Assembly (NCBI GenBank): GCA_025350965.1
Contig: JANXWV010000129.1
Location: 1 to 64,000, forward strand
Length of the DNA stretch: 64,000 nt
Direction of reading: 5' to 3'
Origin: Rhizobacter sp.
GTDB taxonomy: Bacteria > Pseudomonadota > Gammaproteobacteria > Burkholderiales > Burkholderiaceae_C
The first letter of the stretch is position 1; each line of letters opens with the position of its first letter. The notes beneath the pieces are model-generated. The model was given only the letters and a program-made list of their open reading frames with translations, searched no databases and was not told where the DNA came from. A program made the position numbers and the translations under genes. Positions 27,808-36,245 of this stretch are shown here, one piece after another.

Positions 27808-28878
27808 TCAGGCGGCAAGCGCCGTGTTGAGCACCACCGCCGCGCGGCCCTCGGCGACCGGCCGGCCCTGGTGGGTGATGCGGAAAGCGTAGAGGATCTG
27901 CCGTGCATCGCCGGCCTGACGCGTGGCTTCGATGTGCAACTCGTCGGGCTCGCCGCGCGCGTCGGCATCGCCCTGCAGCGGCAGGTCGTCGAGCCGCAGC
28001 ACCTGCAGTTGCACGCTGCGCGCGCTCGCCAGGTAGCCCGGCGTGGCCGAGGTGCCGGCGGCTTGGCCGATGAGTGCGCCATGCAGCGCCATGGCTTGCG
28101 CGGCGTACTCGATGGCCACCGGCGCCAGCAGGCCGCTGGCGCTGCGCAGGGGGTGCGCTGCGTCACGGTGGTTGGTGGCGCGGCATGTGATGCGCTGCGG
28201 GTCCCACGCGCACAGGCGGTCGAGCAGGCACATGGCACCGCTGTGCGGAATGAGTGCGGCGATGGCGTCGTGGCCCAGGGTCTGCGGCATGGTGAGGTGG
28301 CGCAATGAAGTGCTGTTTGGGGCGCCGTTCGTGGTGCCGTTCTTGGCGCTGTTCATCGCGCCGTTCACGACCATGAGCACATGGTTCTCGTGCAGTGCAC
28401 CGCCCAGGTCGAAGTATGCGGTGCCTACCCGCTCGTAGCCGTGCCGCGCATAGAACGCAATGGCCGCGCGGTTCTGCGCATTGACCGTGAGCCACAACCC
28501 GCCACCGCTTCGCGCCACCGCCAGTGCGGCGGCATGGTCAAGCAAGCGCGCGCCGATGCCTTGGCGTGCGAAGTGCGCCTGCACATAGAGTGTGGTCAGT
28601 TCGGTGGTCGATGCGGGATGCACCGGGCATGCATTCCCGAAGGTCACGACAGCACAGGCGACGAGGTGGTCTGCCAGCTCGGCCACGAGCACGCGGGCGG
28701 CATCGCTCGCCACCAAAGCCTCGAACTTCTCGGGCGTGAACTCGCCGAGCGCGTAGCGGGCGACGGTGTCGGAAATGCCGTCGGTCGCATAGGTGTGAAG
28801 CCACACCTGCATGCCCAGCGCTGCCAGGCGTGCAGCGTCGCGCGGCTCGGCGTTGCGAACCCTCGGCTCAGGCTTCAT
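27808..28878 (-). CDS. GNAT acetyltransferase fused to ApeP-like 3-hydroxyacyl dehydratase
   Basis: A single 356-residue frame with two domains. Residues 1-170 are a GNAT N-acetyltransferase with the acetyl-CoA loop ARQGIGARLL at about 104-113 and NRAAIAFYARHGYERVG. Residues about 171-195 are an Asn/Thr/Ser/Ala repeat linker. Residues 197-356 are a hotdog dehydratase starting MPQTLGHDAIAALIPHSGAM, with catalytic His212 and PVAIEYAAQAMALHG. The dehydratase should form the polyene double bonds. The ATG at 28290 could start a separate dehydratase. The first start overlaps the upstream gene by 11 bases. Confidence 0.82.
   Translation of the reverse strand: MKPEPRVRNAEPRDAARLAALGMQVWLHTYATDGISDTVARYALGEFTPEKFEALVASDAARVLVAELADHLVACAVVTFGNACPVHPASTTELTTLYVQAHFARQGIGARLLDHAAALAVARSGGGLWLTVNAQNRAAIAFYARHGYERVGTAYFDLGGALHENHVLMVVNGAMNSAKNGTTNGAPNSTSLRHLTMPQTLGHDAIAALIPHSGAMCLLDRLCAWDPQRITCRATNHRDAAHPLRSASGLLAPVAIEYAAQAMALHGALIGQAAGTSATPGYLASARSVQLQVLRLDDLPLQGDADARGEPDELHIEATRQAGDARQILYAFRITHQGRPVAEGRAAVVLNTALAA
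28319..28370 (-). repeat. Low-complexity repeat in the GNAT-dehydratase linker
   Basis: Imperfect 12- to 18-bp units built around GGCGCCGTTC, in frame, encode the linker NGAMNSAKNGTTNGAPNS. There are about four degenerate copies. Confidence 0.65.
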
Positions 28879-29698
28879 GCAATACGGGTTGCAATGCGAG
28901 CCACACGCCTGCGGACAGCGCAAGCGCAAGCTTGAGCGTGGGGTTGGGGGCCACCGCACCGCGCGCCAGTGCTTGCAGCAAGGGCAGTGCCGCCGCTGCC
29001 GGGATGGCCACGCGCAGGGCTTCCAGCGGGCTGTTGTCGCACGGTGTCGGCAAGGCCCTGTCGGTGGGCGCCGTCAGACCGATCACCAGCGCTGCCAGCG
29101 ATGCGGCAGAGGCCGTGGGCGCAAGCACCAGGGCCACGCCGAAGTGGTCGGGTAGCTTGCGCTTGGCGTGCAGCGGCTCGGGGTAGGGCGAGTCGCTGCA
29201 CACCAGCAGCACCGGTGCCTGCGTGTGCAGCACCAGGCTCGCGGCTTCCAGCAGGCCGGCGGCGAAGCTGGCGTCGAACGCGCACAGGCTGGTCGATGGC
29301 GCGCGGCTCGCCACGGCGATGTGCCAGCAGCCAGCTGCGGCGTTGTGCACCGAGTTCGTGAAGCGCGTGGGCGACACCATCGGCGCTGTCGTGGCCAGGG
29401 TCTCGCACAGCGCATGGCAGTGCGTGCCTTCGCCGCTGGACGAACTGAACACGGTGGCCAGGTGTTGCGGGTCGAGCGCGGCCTGCGCCACCGCTTCATC
29501 GGCCACCGCCAGCGCGAGCTTGATGGCCGCACCGGCACGCCGGCGCTCGGCTGGCGGCAAGCGTGCTGGCGGTGGCAGCAGCGTGGGGCTGGCGAGGTAC
29601 GACTGCGCGCCGGTCAGCATGTCTTGCGATGCCGCCCAGGACGCAAGGCCGGGCCCGAGCAAACCCACGCCCTGGATGAACACGCGCAGGCCCGTCAT
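28868..29698 (-). CDS. Ketosynthase partner subunit lacking the catalytic cysteine (ApeC/chain-length-factor-like)
   Basis: A 276-residue ketosynthase-like protein, about 120 shorter than a full ketosynthase. FTNSVHNAAAGCWHIAVAS aligns with the nucleophile region but lacks the TACSS motif. The region between ATVFSSSSGEG and LCAFDASFAAGLLEA resembles the N-terminal-half chain-length-factor proteins that pair with the APE ketosynthase (ApeO-ApeC). Its ATG overlaps the stop of the active ketosynthase, consistent with a heterodimer made in equal amounts. Confidence 0.82.
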   Translation of the reverse strand: MTGLRVFIQGVGLLGPGLASWAASQDMLTGAQSYLASPTLLPPPARLPPAERRRAGAAIKLALAVADEAVAQAALDPQHLATVFSSSSGEGTHCHALCETLATTAPMVSPTRFTNSVHNAAAGCWHIAVASRAPSTSLCAFDASFAAGLLEAASLVLHTQAPVLLVCSDSPYPEPLHAKRKLPDHFGVALVLAPTASAASLAALVIGLTAPTDRALPTPCDNSPLEALRVAIPAAAALPLLQALARGAVAPNPTLKLALALSAGVWLALQPVLHEA

Positions 29699-30900
29699 GC
29701 CGCCGCCCCGAACACCAGGCTGGCGTTCGAGCCACCGAAGCCGAACGAGTTCGACAGCACCGCGCGCAACGGGCCGTACCGGTTGGCGCGCAGGTAGTCG
29801 AGCGTGAGGGCCGGGTCGGGCCGCGTCGTGTTCAAGCCGGCAGGCAGCAGGCCGTGCTGCAGCGCCAGCAGCGAGATCACGGCCTCGACGGCGCCGGCCG
29901 CGCCCAGCGTGTGGCCGGTCGCGCCTTTGGTCGAACTGCACGGCGTTGAATTGCCGAACACGCCACCGAACACGCTGCTGACCGCTCGGTCTTCGGCCGC
30001 GTCGTTGCTCGGTGTGGCGGTGCCGTGCAGGTTGATGTAGCCGATGTCGGCCGGCTGCAGCGCGGCATCAGTCAGTGCCGCGCGCATGGCTGCGATGGCG
30101 CCTGCGCCCTCGGGGTGCGGGGTGCTCATGTGGTAGCCGTCGTTGCTCTCGCCAACGCCGAGCAGCCAGCCTTGCGGTGCCGCGTTTGTGACTTGGCTCG
30201 CGCGCTCGACCAGCGCGAACGCCGCCGCTTCGCCGATCGACAGCCCGTCGCGCGCAGCGTCCCACGGCCGGCAGATCTGGGCCGACAGCAGTTCCAGCGA
30301 GTTGAAGCCGTACAGCGTGGTCAGGCACAGGCTGTCGACCCCACCGACGACGGCTGCGTCGATCAGGCCGGCCTCGATCAGCCGCGCCGCACTGCCGAAC
30401 ACCTTGGCGCTCGACGAGCACGCGGTCGACACCACCCAGGCCGGCCCGCGCAGCCCGAGCGCCTGCGCCACGAAGGCGCCGAGCGACTGCGTGTTCTGCG
30501 TGCGCTCGTAGTCGAAGCTCGCGGGCAGCGCGCCGCCTTCACCGCGCTGCCGATAGGCCAGCTCGGTCTGCAGCAGGCCCGAGGTGCTGGTGCCCAGCAG
30601 CACGGCCACGCGGTGCGCACCCCAGCGTGCCTTGGCCAGCTCGACCGCGCCGATGAAGTTGTCCTGACGCAGGCCGAGCCAGGCCAGCCGGTTGTTGCGG
30701 CAGTCGAACCCGAGGGTGGCGTCGGGCAAGGCGATGTCGTCGACACCTGCGACCTCGCCCGTCCACGTGGGCAGCGTTGATGCCATGAAGCGTACCGGCG
30801 CGAGGCCGCTGCGTTCGTCGCGCAGCGCGGCGAGCAGCGGTGCCACGCCGGCGCCCAGGGCCGTGGTGGCCGTGTGGGCCGAGATGGGCAGCGGCGTCAT
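29695..30900 (-). CDS. Beta-ketoacyl-ACP synthase (ApeO-like) of the pigment cluster
   Basis: A 401-residue condensing enzyme. The nucleophile is Cys161 in VSTACSSSAK; the two histidines are in INLHGTATPSND and SSTKGATGHTLGAAG; the end is SNSFGFGGSNASLVFG. It should elongate the aryl starter with malonyl-ACP. It sits with its partner subunit downstream and a deacetylase gene upstream, all joined by 4-base overlaps. Only one catalytically complete ketosynthase is in the locus. Confidence 0.92.
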   Translation of the reverse strand: MTPLPISAHTATTALGAGVAPLLAALRDERSGLAPVRFMASTLPTWTGEVAGVDDIALPDATLGFDCRNNRLAWLGLRQDNFIGAVELAKARWGAHRVAVLLGTSTSGLLQTELAYRQRGEGGALPASFDYERTQNTQSLGAFVAQALGLRGPAWVVSTACSSSAKVFGSAARLIEAGLIDAAVVGGVDSLCLTTLYGFNSLELLSAQICRPWDAARDGLSIGEAAAFALVERASQVTNAAPQGWLLGVGESNDGYHMSTPHPEGAGAIAAMRAALTDAALQPADIGYINLHGTATPSNDAAEDRAVSSVFGGVFGNSTPCSSTKGATGHTLGAAGAVEAVISLLALQHGLLPAGLNTTRPDPALTLDYLRANRYGPLRAVLSNSFGFGGSNASLVFGAAA

Positions 30901-31772
30901 GCGGGCGCTGCCGCGCATACCGCTCGCGGCACCGGGGCGCTGCGACTCAACGCTTCCGGCAGCGTGACGCTGCGCAGGCCGAGCGCCTCGATGCGCCGCA
31001 CCAGCGTCGGCAACACGTCCAGCAGCACGGCGTGGCCGCTGGCGGTGCGTGCTGCATGGCCGTCGTGCAGCAGCACGATGTCGCCGGCGCCAAGCTGGTT
31101 CGTCAGGCGCGCCAGCACATCGGCCGGGTCGGTGCGAACGGTATCGAAGCCGCGCCGTGTCCAGCTCACGAGCTGCAGGCCGAGGCGGTGCAGCACCGGC
31201 GCGAGGAAAGGGTTGCGCAAGCCGGCCGGCGCCCGAAAGAACCGCGGGCGCTCGCCGGTGATTTGTGCAAGCACGTCTTGCGCCTGCAGCACCTCAAGTT
31301 CAATGCGGCGCGGGCCGAGCAACGAGAACGTGTGCGCATGGCGCAGGCTGTGGTTCTGCACGCTGTGGCCGCGTGCGGTGATCTGGCGGCACAGCTGCGG
31401 GTGGGCTTGCGCGTGCTGTGCAATGCAGAAGAACGTGGCGCGTGCACCGAGCGCATCGAGCGCATCCAGCACGGCCGGTGTGACCTGCGGATCGGGCCCG
31501 TCGTCGATGGTGATCGCGACTTCGGCGCGCGCGGTGGCTGCCGCGGGCAGGCTGCGCCAGTTGCTGCCGAGCCAGGTGGAGCGGGGCCAGAGGCCGGTGG
31601 CGGTGATCACGGCGTGGTTCAACGCCACCGCGCCCAAGGCCCACGGCCACAGCGTCGGCTGCGCAACCACCGCAGCGCCAGCACCCAGGTGCAGGGCGAC
31701 GCTCGCCTTCAGCAACACGGGGGTGCGCCACGGCGCAGGCGCAGAAGGGAGAGGCGTTGACGAGGCGTGCAT
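30897..31772 (-). CDS. NodB-type polysaccharide deacetylase
   Basis: A 291-residue protein with one or two N-terminal hydrophobic segments and a NodB domain. TIDDGPDPQVTPAVLDAL holds the catalytic Asp pair and HSLRH the two metal-binding histidines; RFFRAPAGLRNPFLAPVL is motif 3 and VLLHDGHAA motif 5. Such enzymes deacetylate N- or O-acetyl sugars. In this locus it could trim the glycan head group added by the glycosyltransferase. It is translationally coupled to the ketosynthase and lies 43 bases after the exporter gene. Confidence 0.84.
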   Translation of the reverse strand: MHASSTPLPSAPAPWRTPVLLKASVALHLGAGAAVVAQPTLWPWALGAVALNHAVITATGLWPRSTWLGSNWRSLPAAATARAEVAITIDDGPDPQVTPAVLDALDALGARATFFCIAQHAQAHPQLCRQITARGHSVQNHSLRHAHTFSLLGPRRIELEVLQAQDVLAQITGERPRFFRAPAGLRNPFLAPVLHRLGLQLVSWTRRGFDTVRTDPADVLARLTNQLGAGDIVLLHDGHAARTASGHAVLLDVLPTLVRRIEALGLRSVTLPEALSRSAPVPRAVCAAAPA

Positions 31773-31815
31773 GGGGGCAGGGCGAGGGCCGATTTTCCCA
31801 TACGCTCCGCGCCGC

Positions 31816-34260
31816 TCAGGGCGGTCGGCGCCCAATGAATGCGGCCGACAACACCAGGCACAGCAGAATGCCCGGCGCCACCACCTGGCCGATCGCGAAC
31901 AGCGCCGGAATGCTCGACGCGGCGAGCAAGCCGAACGACACCACGGCGGTCAGGTTCGCAAGCGCCAGCGAGGCGAGCGTGTCGGCGTCCAGCGCGCGCG
32001 CTGGCCCCGGCGCCAGCGCGCGCGCTGGCCCTGACGCCAGCGCCTGCTGCGCTTCCTGCGACTCCCGCAGCTTGTCGAAGAACAGCGCGTAGTTCGACCC
32101 GATGGCAACTGTCAGCAACAAGCCGACCAGGTGCAGGATGCCCAGGCCCACGCCGCTCGCCGTCAGCGCAGCGAGCACGATGAGCACCGCTGCGGCCACC
32201 GGCTGCACGATGCGCCACAGCCGCGCTGCGGACCGCAGGTGCCACGCCAGCAGCGCGCACACGGCCAGCGCGCCGAGCAGGGCCTGCCACTGGGCTTCGT
32301 TCAGGTAGCGCGCATACAGCGCATCGAGCTCGTTCTTGATGTTGACGACCTGAGCGCCTGGCAGGCCCGCCAGGGCGTTTCGCAGCGTGGCAGGGTCAAT
32401 GCCCTGCGCGCCGGTCTGCAGGCTCAGCAAAGCCCGCCATGGCCGGCTGGCGCTGCCTGGCACGAGCTGCGCGTCGAGTGCGCTGGCCAGCGGCGTGCCT
32501 TGCAGCGCGGCGCGGTCGAGCAGCGGCAACTGGCGCGCGGCCTGAACATCTGCAATGAACGGGGCCAAGCGTGACGCGGGCAGCGGGCCGTCGACGGTGG
32601 CTTCGGTCAGCCGCGCGGCCAGTGTGGCGGCATCGGGCAGCGCGGCGCGGCGCTGCGCCTGCACGGCGCGGCTGGGCAGCAGGCGGGCCGGTGACTCGTA
32701 GCCGAGCAGGGCGCCGCTCGCGACCAGGCTGTCGAGGCGCAGGCCCGCCGCTTCCGCGGCTGCCAGCACGGCCGCTTCGCTGGGCGCGGACACGGCGACC
32801 AGCGTGCCGCCGTCGGTCGCGCCGATGTCGCCGCGCAGGGCTGCATCCACCGCCATCGTGCGCTCGCTCATCGGGCTCAGTGAACTCAGGTTGCCGCGCC
32901 ATGCCGAGGGCAGCAGCGCGCAGGCCAACGCCGCCGCAACGGCCACCCCCGCCAGTGCCCAGCGCAGGCGCGGCAGCGCGGCAGTGAGGGCGCCCACCGC
33001 ACGGCCCAGGCGCTGGCGCACGCCGGTGCCGGGGGCGCCATCGGGGGCGAGCGTGGGGAACACGCAGCGTGTGGTCAACGCGGCGGCTGTGAGCCCGGCC
33101 ATCGAGAACAAGCCGAGTTGCGCCAGGCCCGGGAAGCCCGAAAACAGCAGCGCCGCAAACCCGCACAGCGAGGTCCACAGGCCGAGCCGAACCGTCGGCC
33201 AGTTCTCGGTCGCCCACGCCTTCGCGCCCGAGCCCGGCGCGGCGCCGCGCCGGGGCCGCGCCTGGATCAGGTAATACACGGCGTAGTCCACCGCCTCGCC
33301 GATCAGCGTGGTGCCGAAGGCGAGCGTGATGCCGTGAACGTTGCCGAACACCAGGCTCACGAGCGCGATGCCAGCGAGCACGCCGCTGGCCACCGGCAAC
33401 GATGCGATGGCCAGCGTGCGGATGGACCCGCCGAACGCCGCGAGCATCAGCACGACGATGGCCGCGCCGCCGAACAAGGCCAGGCGCTCGACCTCGGCCT
33501 TGATCTGCGCGCGCGACGCCACCGCGAAGGTGGGCGTGCCGGAGACGACCAGCGTCAGCGCGTCGGCGCCTGAACCTGCGAGCGCGGTGAAGCTGGTTCG
33601 CACTTGTTGCAGCGCGCGCTCCTGTGCGTCCAGGTCAGAACCCTCCGCATGCGTGGTGGCGACCAGCACCGCACGCGCTGCCGTGCGCGACACCCACACG
33701 CCGGCTTCGCTGCGCGGTGATTGCGCCGGCAGCATGGCCTCGGCCATGCGCACCGTCTCGCCGGTCGGGTCGCGCCAGATCAGCGGCTTGATCGCCACGC
33801 CTGCCGGAGTGCCGAGCAGCGCAGTCGTGTCGTCGATGGCGGCGCGCAAGCCGGCGACCGTGAAGCGCTCGGCATCGACTGCCGGGCTCAGCACATAGCG
33901 GTGTTCGAGCAGGAAGCGGCCGGTGGCTTCGTATTGGGTGTTGTCGCCGTTGTGAACCGCGTCGAAGAGGCCACTGCCGCGCAGCGCTCGGGCCAGCTTC
34001 ATGGAAGCCTCGCCGCGCGTGGCCGCGCTGCCGCCTTCGATGCCGATCAACACCAGCTTCGAGGCCACGCCGGTGCGCAACTGGTCGAGCAGCACCGCCT
34101 GTTCGGGCGTGGGCGCCGAGGGCAGGAAGGCCGAGAGATCGGCGACGAAGGTGGTGCGCGCGGCCACTGCACCGCAGGCGATCACGCACAGCAGCCACAG
34201 CGCCAGCGCATGCCGGCGTGCGAACGTGATCGTTCGCTGAATGCGCTCGGTGCGCGCCAT
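31816..34260 (-). CDS. MMPL/RND-family exporter of the pigment cluster (ApeM-like)
   Basis: An 814-residue transporter with two repeats of one membrane helix, a periplasmic domain and a five-helix bundle, the MMPL/HAE3 plan. GTTLIGEAVDYAVYYLIQA and AIGSNYALFFDKLRESQ are the equivalent helix-4 regions of the two halves, the first with the proton-relay Asp. It should move the finished lipid or glycolipid polyene out of the inner membrane. Near the C-terminus (ALASGPARALAPGPARALDA) it carries a duplicated octapeptide. Its ATG overlaps the LolA-like stop by one base. Confidence 0.88.
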   Translation of the reverse strand: MARTERIQRTITFARRHALALWLLCVIACGAVAARTTFVADLSAFLPSAPTPEQAVLLDQLRTGVASKLVLIGIEGGSAATRGEASMKLARALRGSGLFDAVHNGDNTQYEATGRFLLEHRYVLSPAVDAERFTVAGLRAAIDDTTALLGTPAGVAIKPLIWRDPTGETVRMAEAMLPAQSPRSEAGVWVSRTAARAVLVATTHAEGSDLDAQERALQQVRTSFTALAGSGADALTLVVSGTPTFAVASRAQIKAEVERLALFGGAAIVVLMLAAFGGSIRTLAIASLPVASGVLAGIALVSLVFGNVHGITLAFGTTLIGEAVDYAVYYLIQARPRRGAAPGSGAKAWATENWPTVRLGLWTSLCGFAALLFSGFPGLAQLGLFSMAGLTAAALTTRCVFPTLAPDGAPGTGVRQRLGRAVGALTAALPRLRWALAGVAVAAALACALLPSAWRGNLSSLSPMSERTMAVDAALRGDIGATDGGTLVAVSAPSEAAVLAAAEAAGLRLDSLVASGALLGYESPARLLPSRAVQAQRRAALPDAATLAARLTEATVDGPLPASRLAPFIADVQAARQLPLLDRAALQGTPLASALDAQLVPGSASRPWRALLSLQTGAQGIDPATLRNALAGLPGAQVVNIKNELDALYARYLNEAQWQALLGALAVCALLAWHLRSAARLWRIVQPVAAAVLIVLAALTASGVGLGILHLVGLLLTVAIGSNYALFFDKLRESQEAQQALASGPARALAPGPARALDADTLASLALANLTAVVSFGLLAASSIPALFAIGQVVAPGILLCLVLSAAFIGRRPP
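31991..32038 (-). repeat. Two-copy 24-bp tandem repeat in the exporter gene
   Basis: Two 24-bp units (AGCGCGCGCGCTGGCCC then CGGCGCC or TGACGCC), differing at two positions, encode GPARALA twice in a cytoplasmic loop between the last membrane segments. Confidence 0.8.
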
Positions 34261-34901
34261 CAGCCCGGTGCGCTCGCCGGCCGGGCCGCCGCAGCCACCG
34301 GCTCGATCGTCATGACCGAGCGGTCGCCGTCGGCCAGCGCCACCGTCACCTCGCGCACCACGCCTTGCGTGCCGGCCACGCGCACCGAAGCCACCTGGCC
34401 ACGCAGGCGCACGTCGAGTGGCGTCAGCTCGAGCGCCCAGCGCGGCGCGGTGCCCGACACACGGGCGCTGAAGTGGCGCTCCAGCGCATCGCGGTTGCCG
34501 GTGAGCGTGCCGCGCACGGCTTCGACGATGACCGCGGCCTCGGGCACCGCGTCGAGCGCCACGGTGCGCGTGCGCGCGCCCTGGCTCAGGGTCACGGTGT
34601 TGCCCACGACGGCGAGCTTCTCCTGGCGCGGCTTCAGGGTTTCGCGCACGAAGGTGTCGGGCGCTGCGAATGACAGGCGGCCGGTCGATTCGAGCGTGCG
34701 ATCGAGTACGGCCACAGAACGCTTCTCGGTGAAGGTGGCTTCACCGGATTTCACCTGCGCGAGCAACTGCGTCAGCTGGGCCAGCGTGAACGGCTCGGCT
34801 TGCGCGCGTGCCGGCTGTGCCCACGTCGGTGCGACCACGAGCGTGAACACGAGCACGAGCGCGGCCGCCGCATCCAGGGCGCGGTGGCGCTTACTCGGCA
34901 T
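34260..34901 (-). CDS. LolA-like periplasmic protein of the pigment cluster (ApeL-like)
   Basis: A 213-residue protein with a signal peptide (DAAAALVLVFTLVVAPTWA) and the LolA-fold blocks LTQLLAQVKSGEATFTEKRS and GRLSFAAPDTFVRETLKP. Residual similarity is to outer-membrane lipoprotein carriers that serve APE clusters. It probably shields the hydrophobic polyene lipid across the periplasm after the MMPL exporter. It overlaps the upstream acyltransferase by 11 bases. Confidence 0.82.
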   Translation of the reverse strand: MPSKRHRALDAAAALVLVFTLVVAPTWAQPARAQAEPFTLAQLTQLLAQVKSGEATFTEKRSVAVLDRTLESTGRLSFAAPDTFVRETLKPRQEKLAVVGNTVTLSQGARTRTVALDAVPEAAVIVEAVRGTLTGNRDALERHFSARVSGTAPRWALELTPLDVRLRGQVASVRVAGTQGVVREVTVALADGDRSVMTIEPVAAAARPASAPG

Positions 34902-35934
34902 GTGCGGCCTCGGCGGCAGCAGCGGTTTGGGTGGCGTCCGCATCGGGGGCCCAGAAGTCGAAGAAGTTGAACCAGTTGTACGGCGACTCGATGCACAAGG
35001 CCTCGATCAACATCACGTAGCGTTGCATCGCCGCGAGGATGCGCGCTTCACTCTCGCCGGCTGCGACCGGTTCACGGAAGTCGGCCAGCTCGACGAAGCG
35101 CAGCTCGTAACGCTTGCCGCCGAGGTACAGCCCGGCCATGAACACGACCTGGCGGCGCAGCAGCGCCGCAAGCCTGAACGGCCCGTCCGAGAAGCGCGCC
35201 GGCTCGCCGAGGAAGGGCAGCCGCTGCGTGTGCGAGTGAGAGTTGGCGTGTGAGTTCGAGCGCGAGCGCTCGGCCTGGCCGGGCAGCGTGCGGTCGGCCA
35301 GCAGCCCGGCAATGCCGCCGCTGTCGAGCCAGCGGCGCAGCGACAACATGGCCCCGGCGCGGCCAAGCGCGATGGTGTGCAGCTGCGCCTGCGGTGCGAT
35401 GGCCGCGAGCGTGCGGGTGATGAGGCGCGCGTTGTCCTCGAACATGAGCATTGCGATCTTCATGCCGCGCTCCTGGCCGATGGCGCGCAAGGCCTCGAAG
35501 CTGCCCAGATGCGCGCCGACCAGCATCACGCCGTCGCCCTTCGCGATGGCCGCATCAAGCACGTCGAGGCCGGTCGAGCGCAGGTCGAATTCGCGCAGCC
35601 GGTCCTGCAGGAAATAGACGCGGTCGAGGATGGTCGCGGCGAAATGGTGGATGTGGCGGTACACGTCGCGCAGGGCTGCAGGCCGCTGCTGCGCGCGCGT
35701 CAGGTAGGCACGCGATGCGCGCCGCGCCTTGCCATTGGCGAACAGGAAGTACAGCGCGATCGGGTGGAGCACGGCCCGCGCAGCCGGCCGGCCGGCGCTG
35801 ACCGCGATCCAGCGCATCACGCGAAGCACCCACAGGCTGCCGCGCTCGCGCTGCTCGGTCCAGGCGGCGCGTTGGCGGCTGCCCTTTTGGGTGGGCTCGC
35901 GGCTGCGCTCGTCGCTGTCGAGCGGGGTGCTCAT
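34891..35934 (-). CDS. LpxL/HtrB-like acyltransferase of the pigment cluster
   Basis: A 347-residue member of the lipid A late-acyltransferase family. GVMLVGAHLGSFEALRAIG holds the HxxxxE-type catalytic block (HLGSFE), and RTLPG with FRLAALLRRQVVFMAGLY gives later conserved regions. It may transfer a fatty acid or the aryl polyene chain to the lipid anchor. An insert RSRSNSHANSHSHTQR at about residues 224-239 is low complexity. It overlaps the dehydratase gene upstream by 4 bases. Confidence 0.85.
   Translation of the reverse strand: MSTPLDSDERSREPTQKGSRQRAAWTEQRERGSLWVLRVMRWIAVSAGRPAARAVLHPIALYFLFANGKARRASRAYLTRAQQRPAALRDVYRHIHHFAATILDRVYFLQDRLREFDLRSTGLDVLDAAIAKGDGVMLVGAHLGSFEALRAIGQERGMKIAMLMFEDNARLITRTLAAIAPQAQLHTIALGRAGAMLSLRRWLDSGGIAGLLADRTLPGQAERSRSNSHANSHSHTQRLPFLGEPARFSDGPFRLAALLRRQVVFMAGLYLGGKRYELRFVELADFREPVAAGESEARILAAMQRYVMLIEALCIESPYNWFNFFDFWAPDADATQTAAAAEAAHAE
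35229..35264 (-). repeat. Short Ser/His/Asn-coding repeat in the acyltransferase gene
   Basis: Alternating 6-bp units near AACTCG, CACTCG and CACACG encode NSHANSHSHT in frame in a surface loop. Confidence 0.6.
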
Positions 35935-36245
35935 GGGGCGCCCGCCAACTCGAACTGCCCCGATGCGGCCAACCGTTCGCCTTCACGCACCTCGAAGCGC
36001 AGGCTGTGCGCCGACTCGGTCAGGCGGATCACGAGGGCCGCGCCCGGCCGCACCGGCGCCAGGAACTTGGCCGCACCGATGCGCGGTGCCGGACCGATCA
36101 AGGCGGCGAGTTCCGGGTGCGCGAGGGCCGCCTCCAGCACCTGCGACAGCAGGGCCACGCCGGGCAGCAACGGTTGCCCCGGGAAGTGCCCGGCAAAGGC
36201 CGGGTGGTCGGGCGCGACCTGCCACGCAGAGCTGTGCGTCGTCAT
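35931..36245 (-). CDS. Small hotdog 3-hydroxyacyl-ACP dehydratase (ApeI-like)
   Basis: A 104-residue single hotdog domain with the FabZ/FabA signature HPAFAGHFPGQPLLPGVALL, in which His is catalytic. It lacks a separate acidic-residue helix that can be placed with confidence. With the ApeP-like domain of the fusion protein, it should dehydrate 3-hydroxyacyl-ACP intermediates. It overlaps both neighbours by 4 bases. Confidence 0.85.
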   Translation of the reverse strand: MTTHSSAWQVAPDHPAFAGHFPGQPLLPGVALLSQVLEAALAHPELAALIGPAPRIGAAKFLAPVRPGAALVIRLTESAHSLRFEVREGERLAASGQFELAGAP

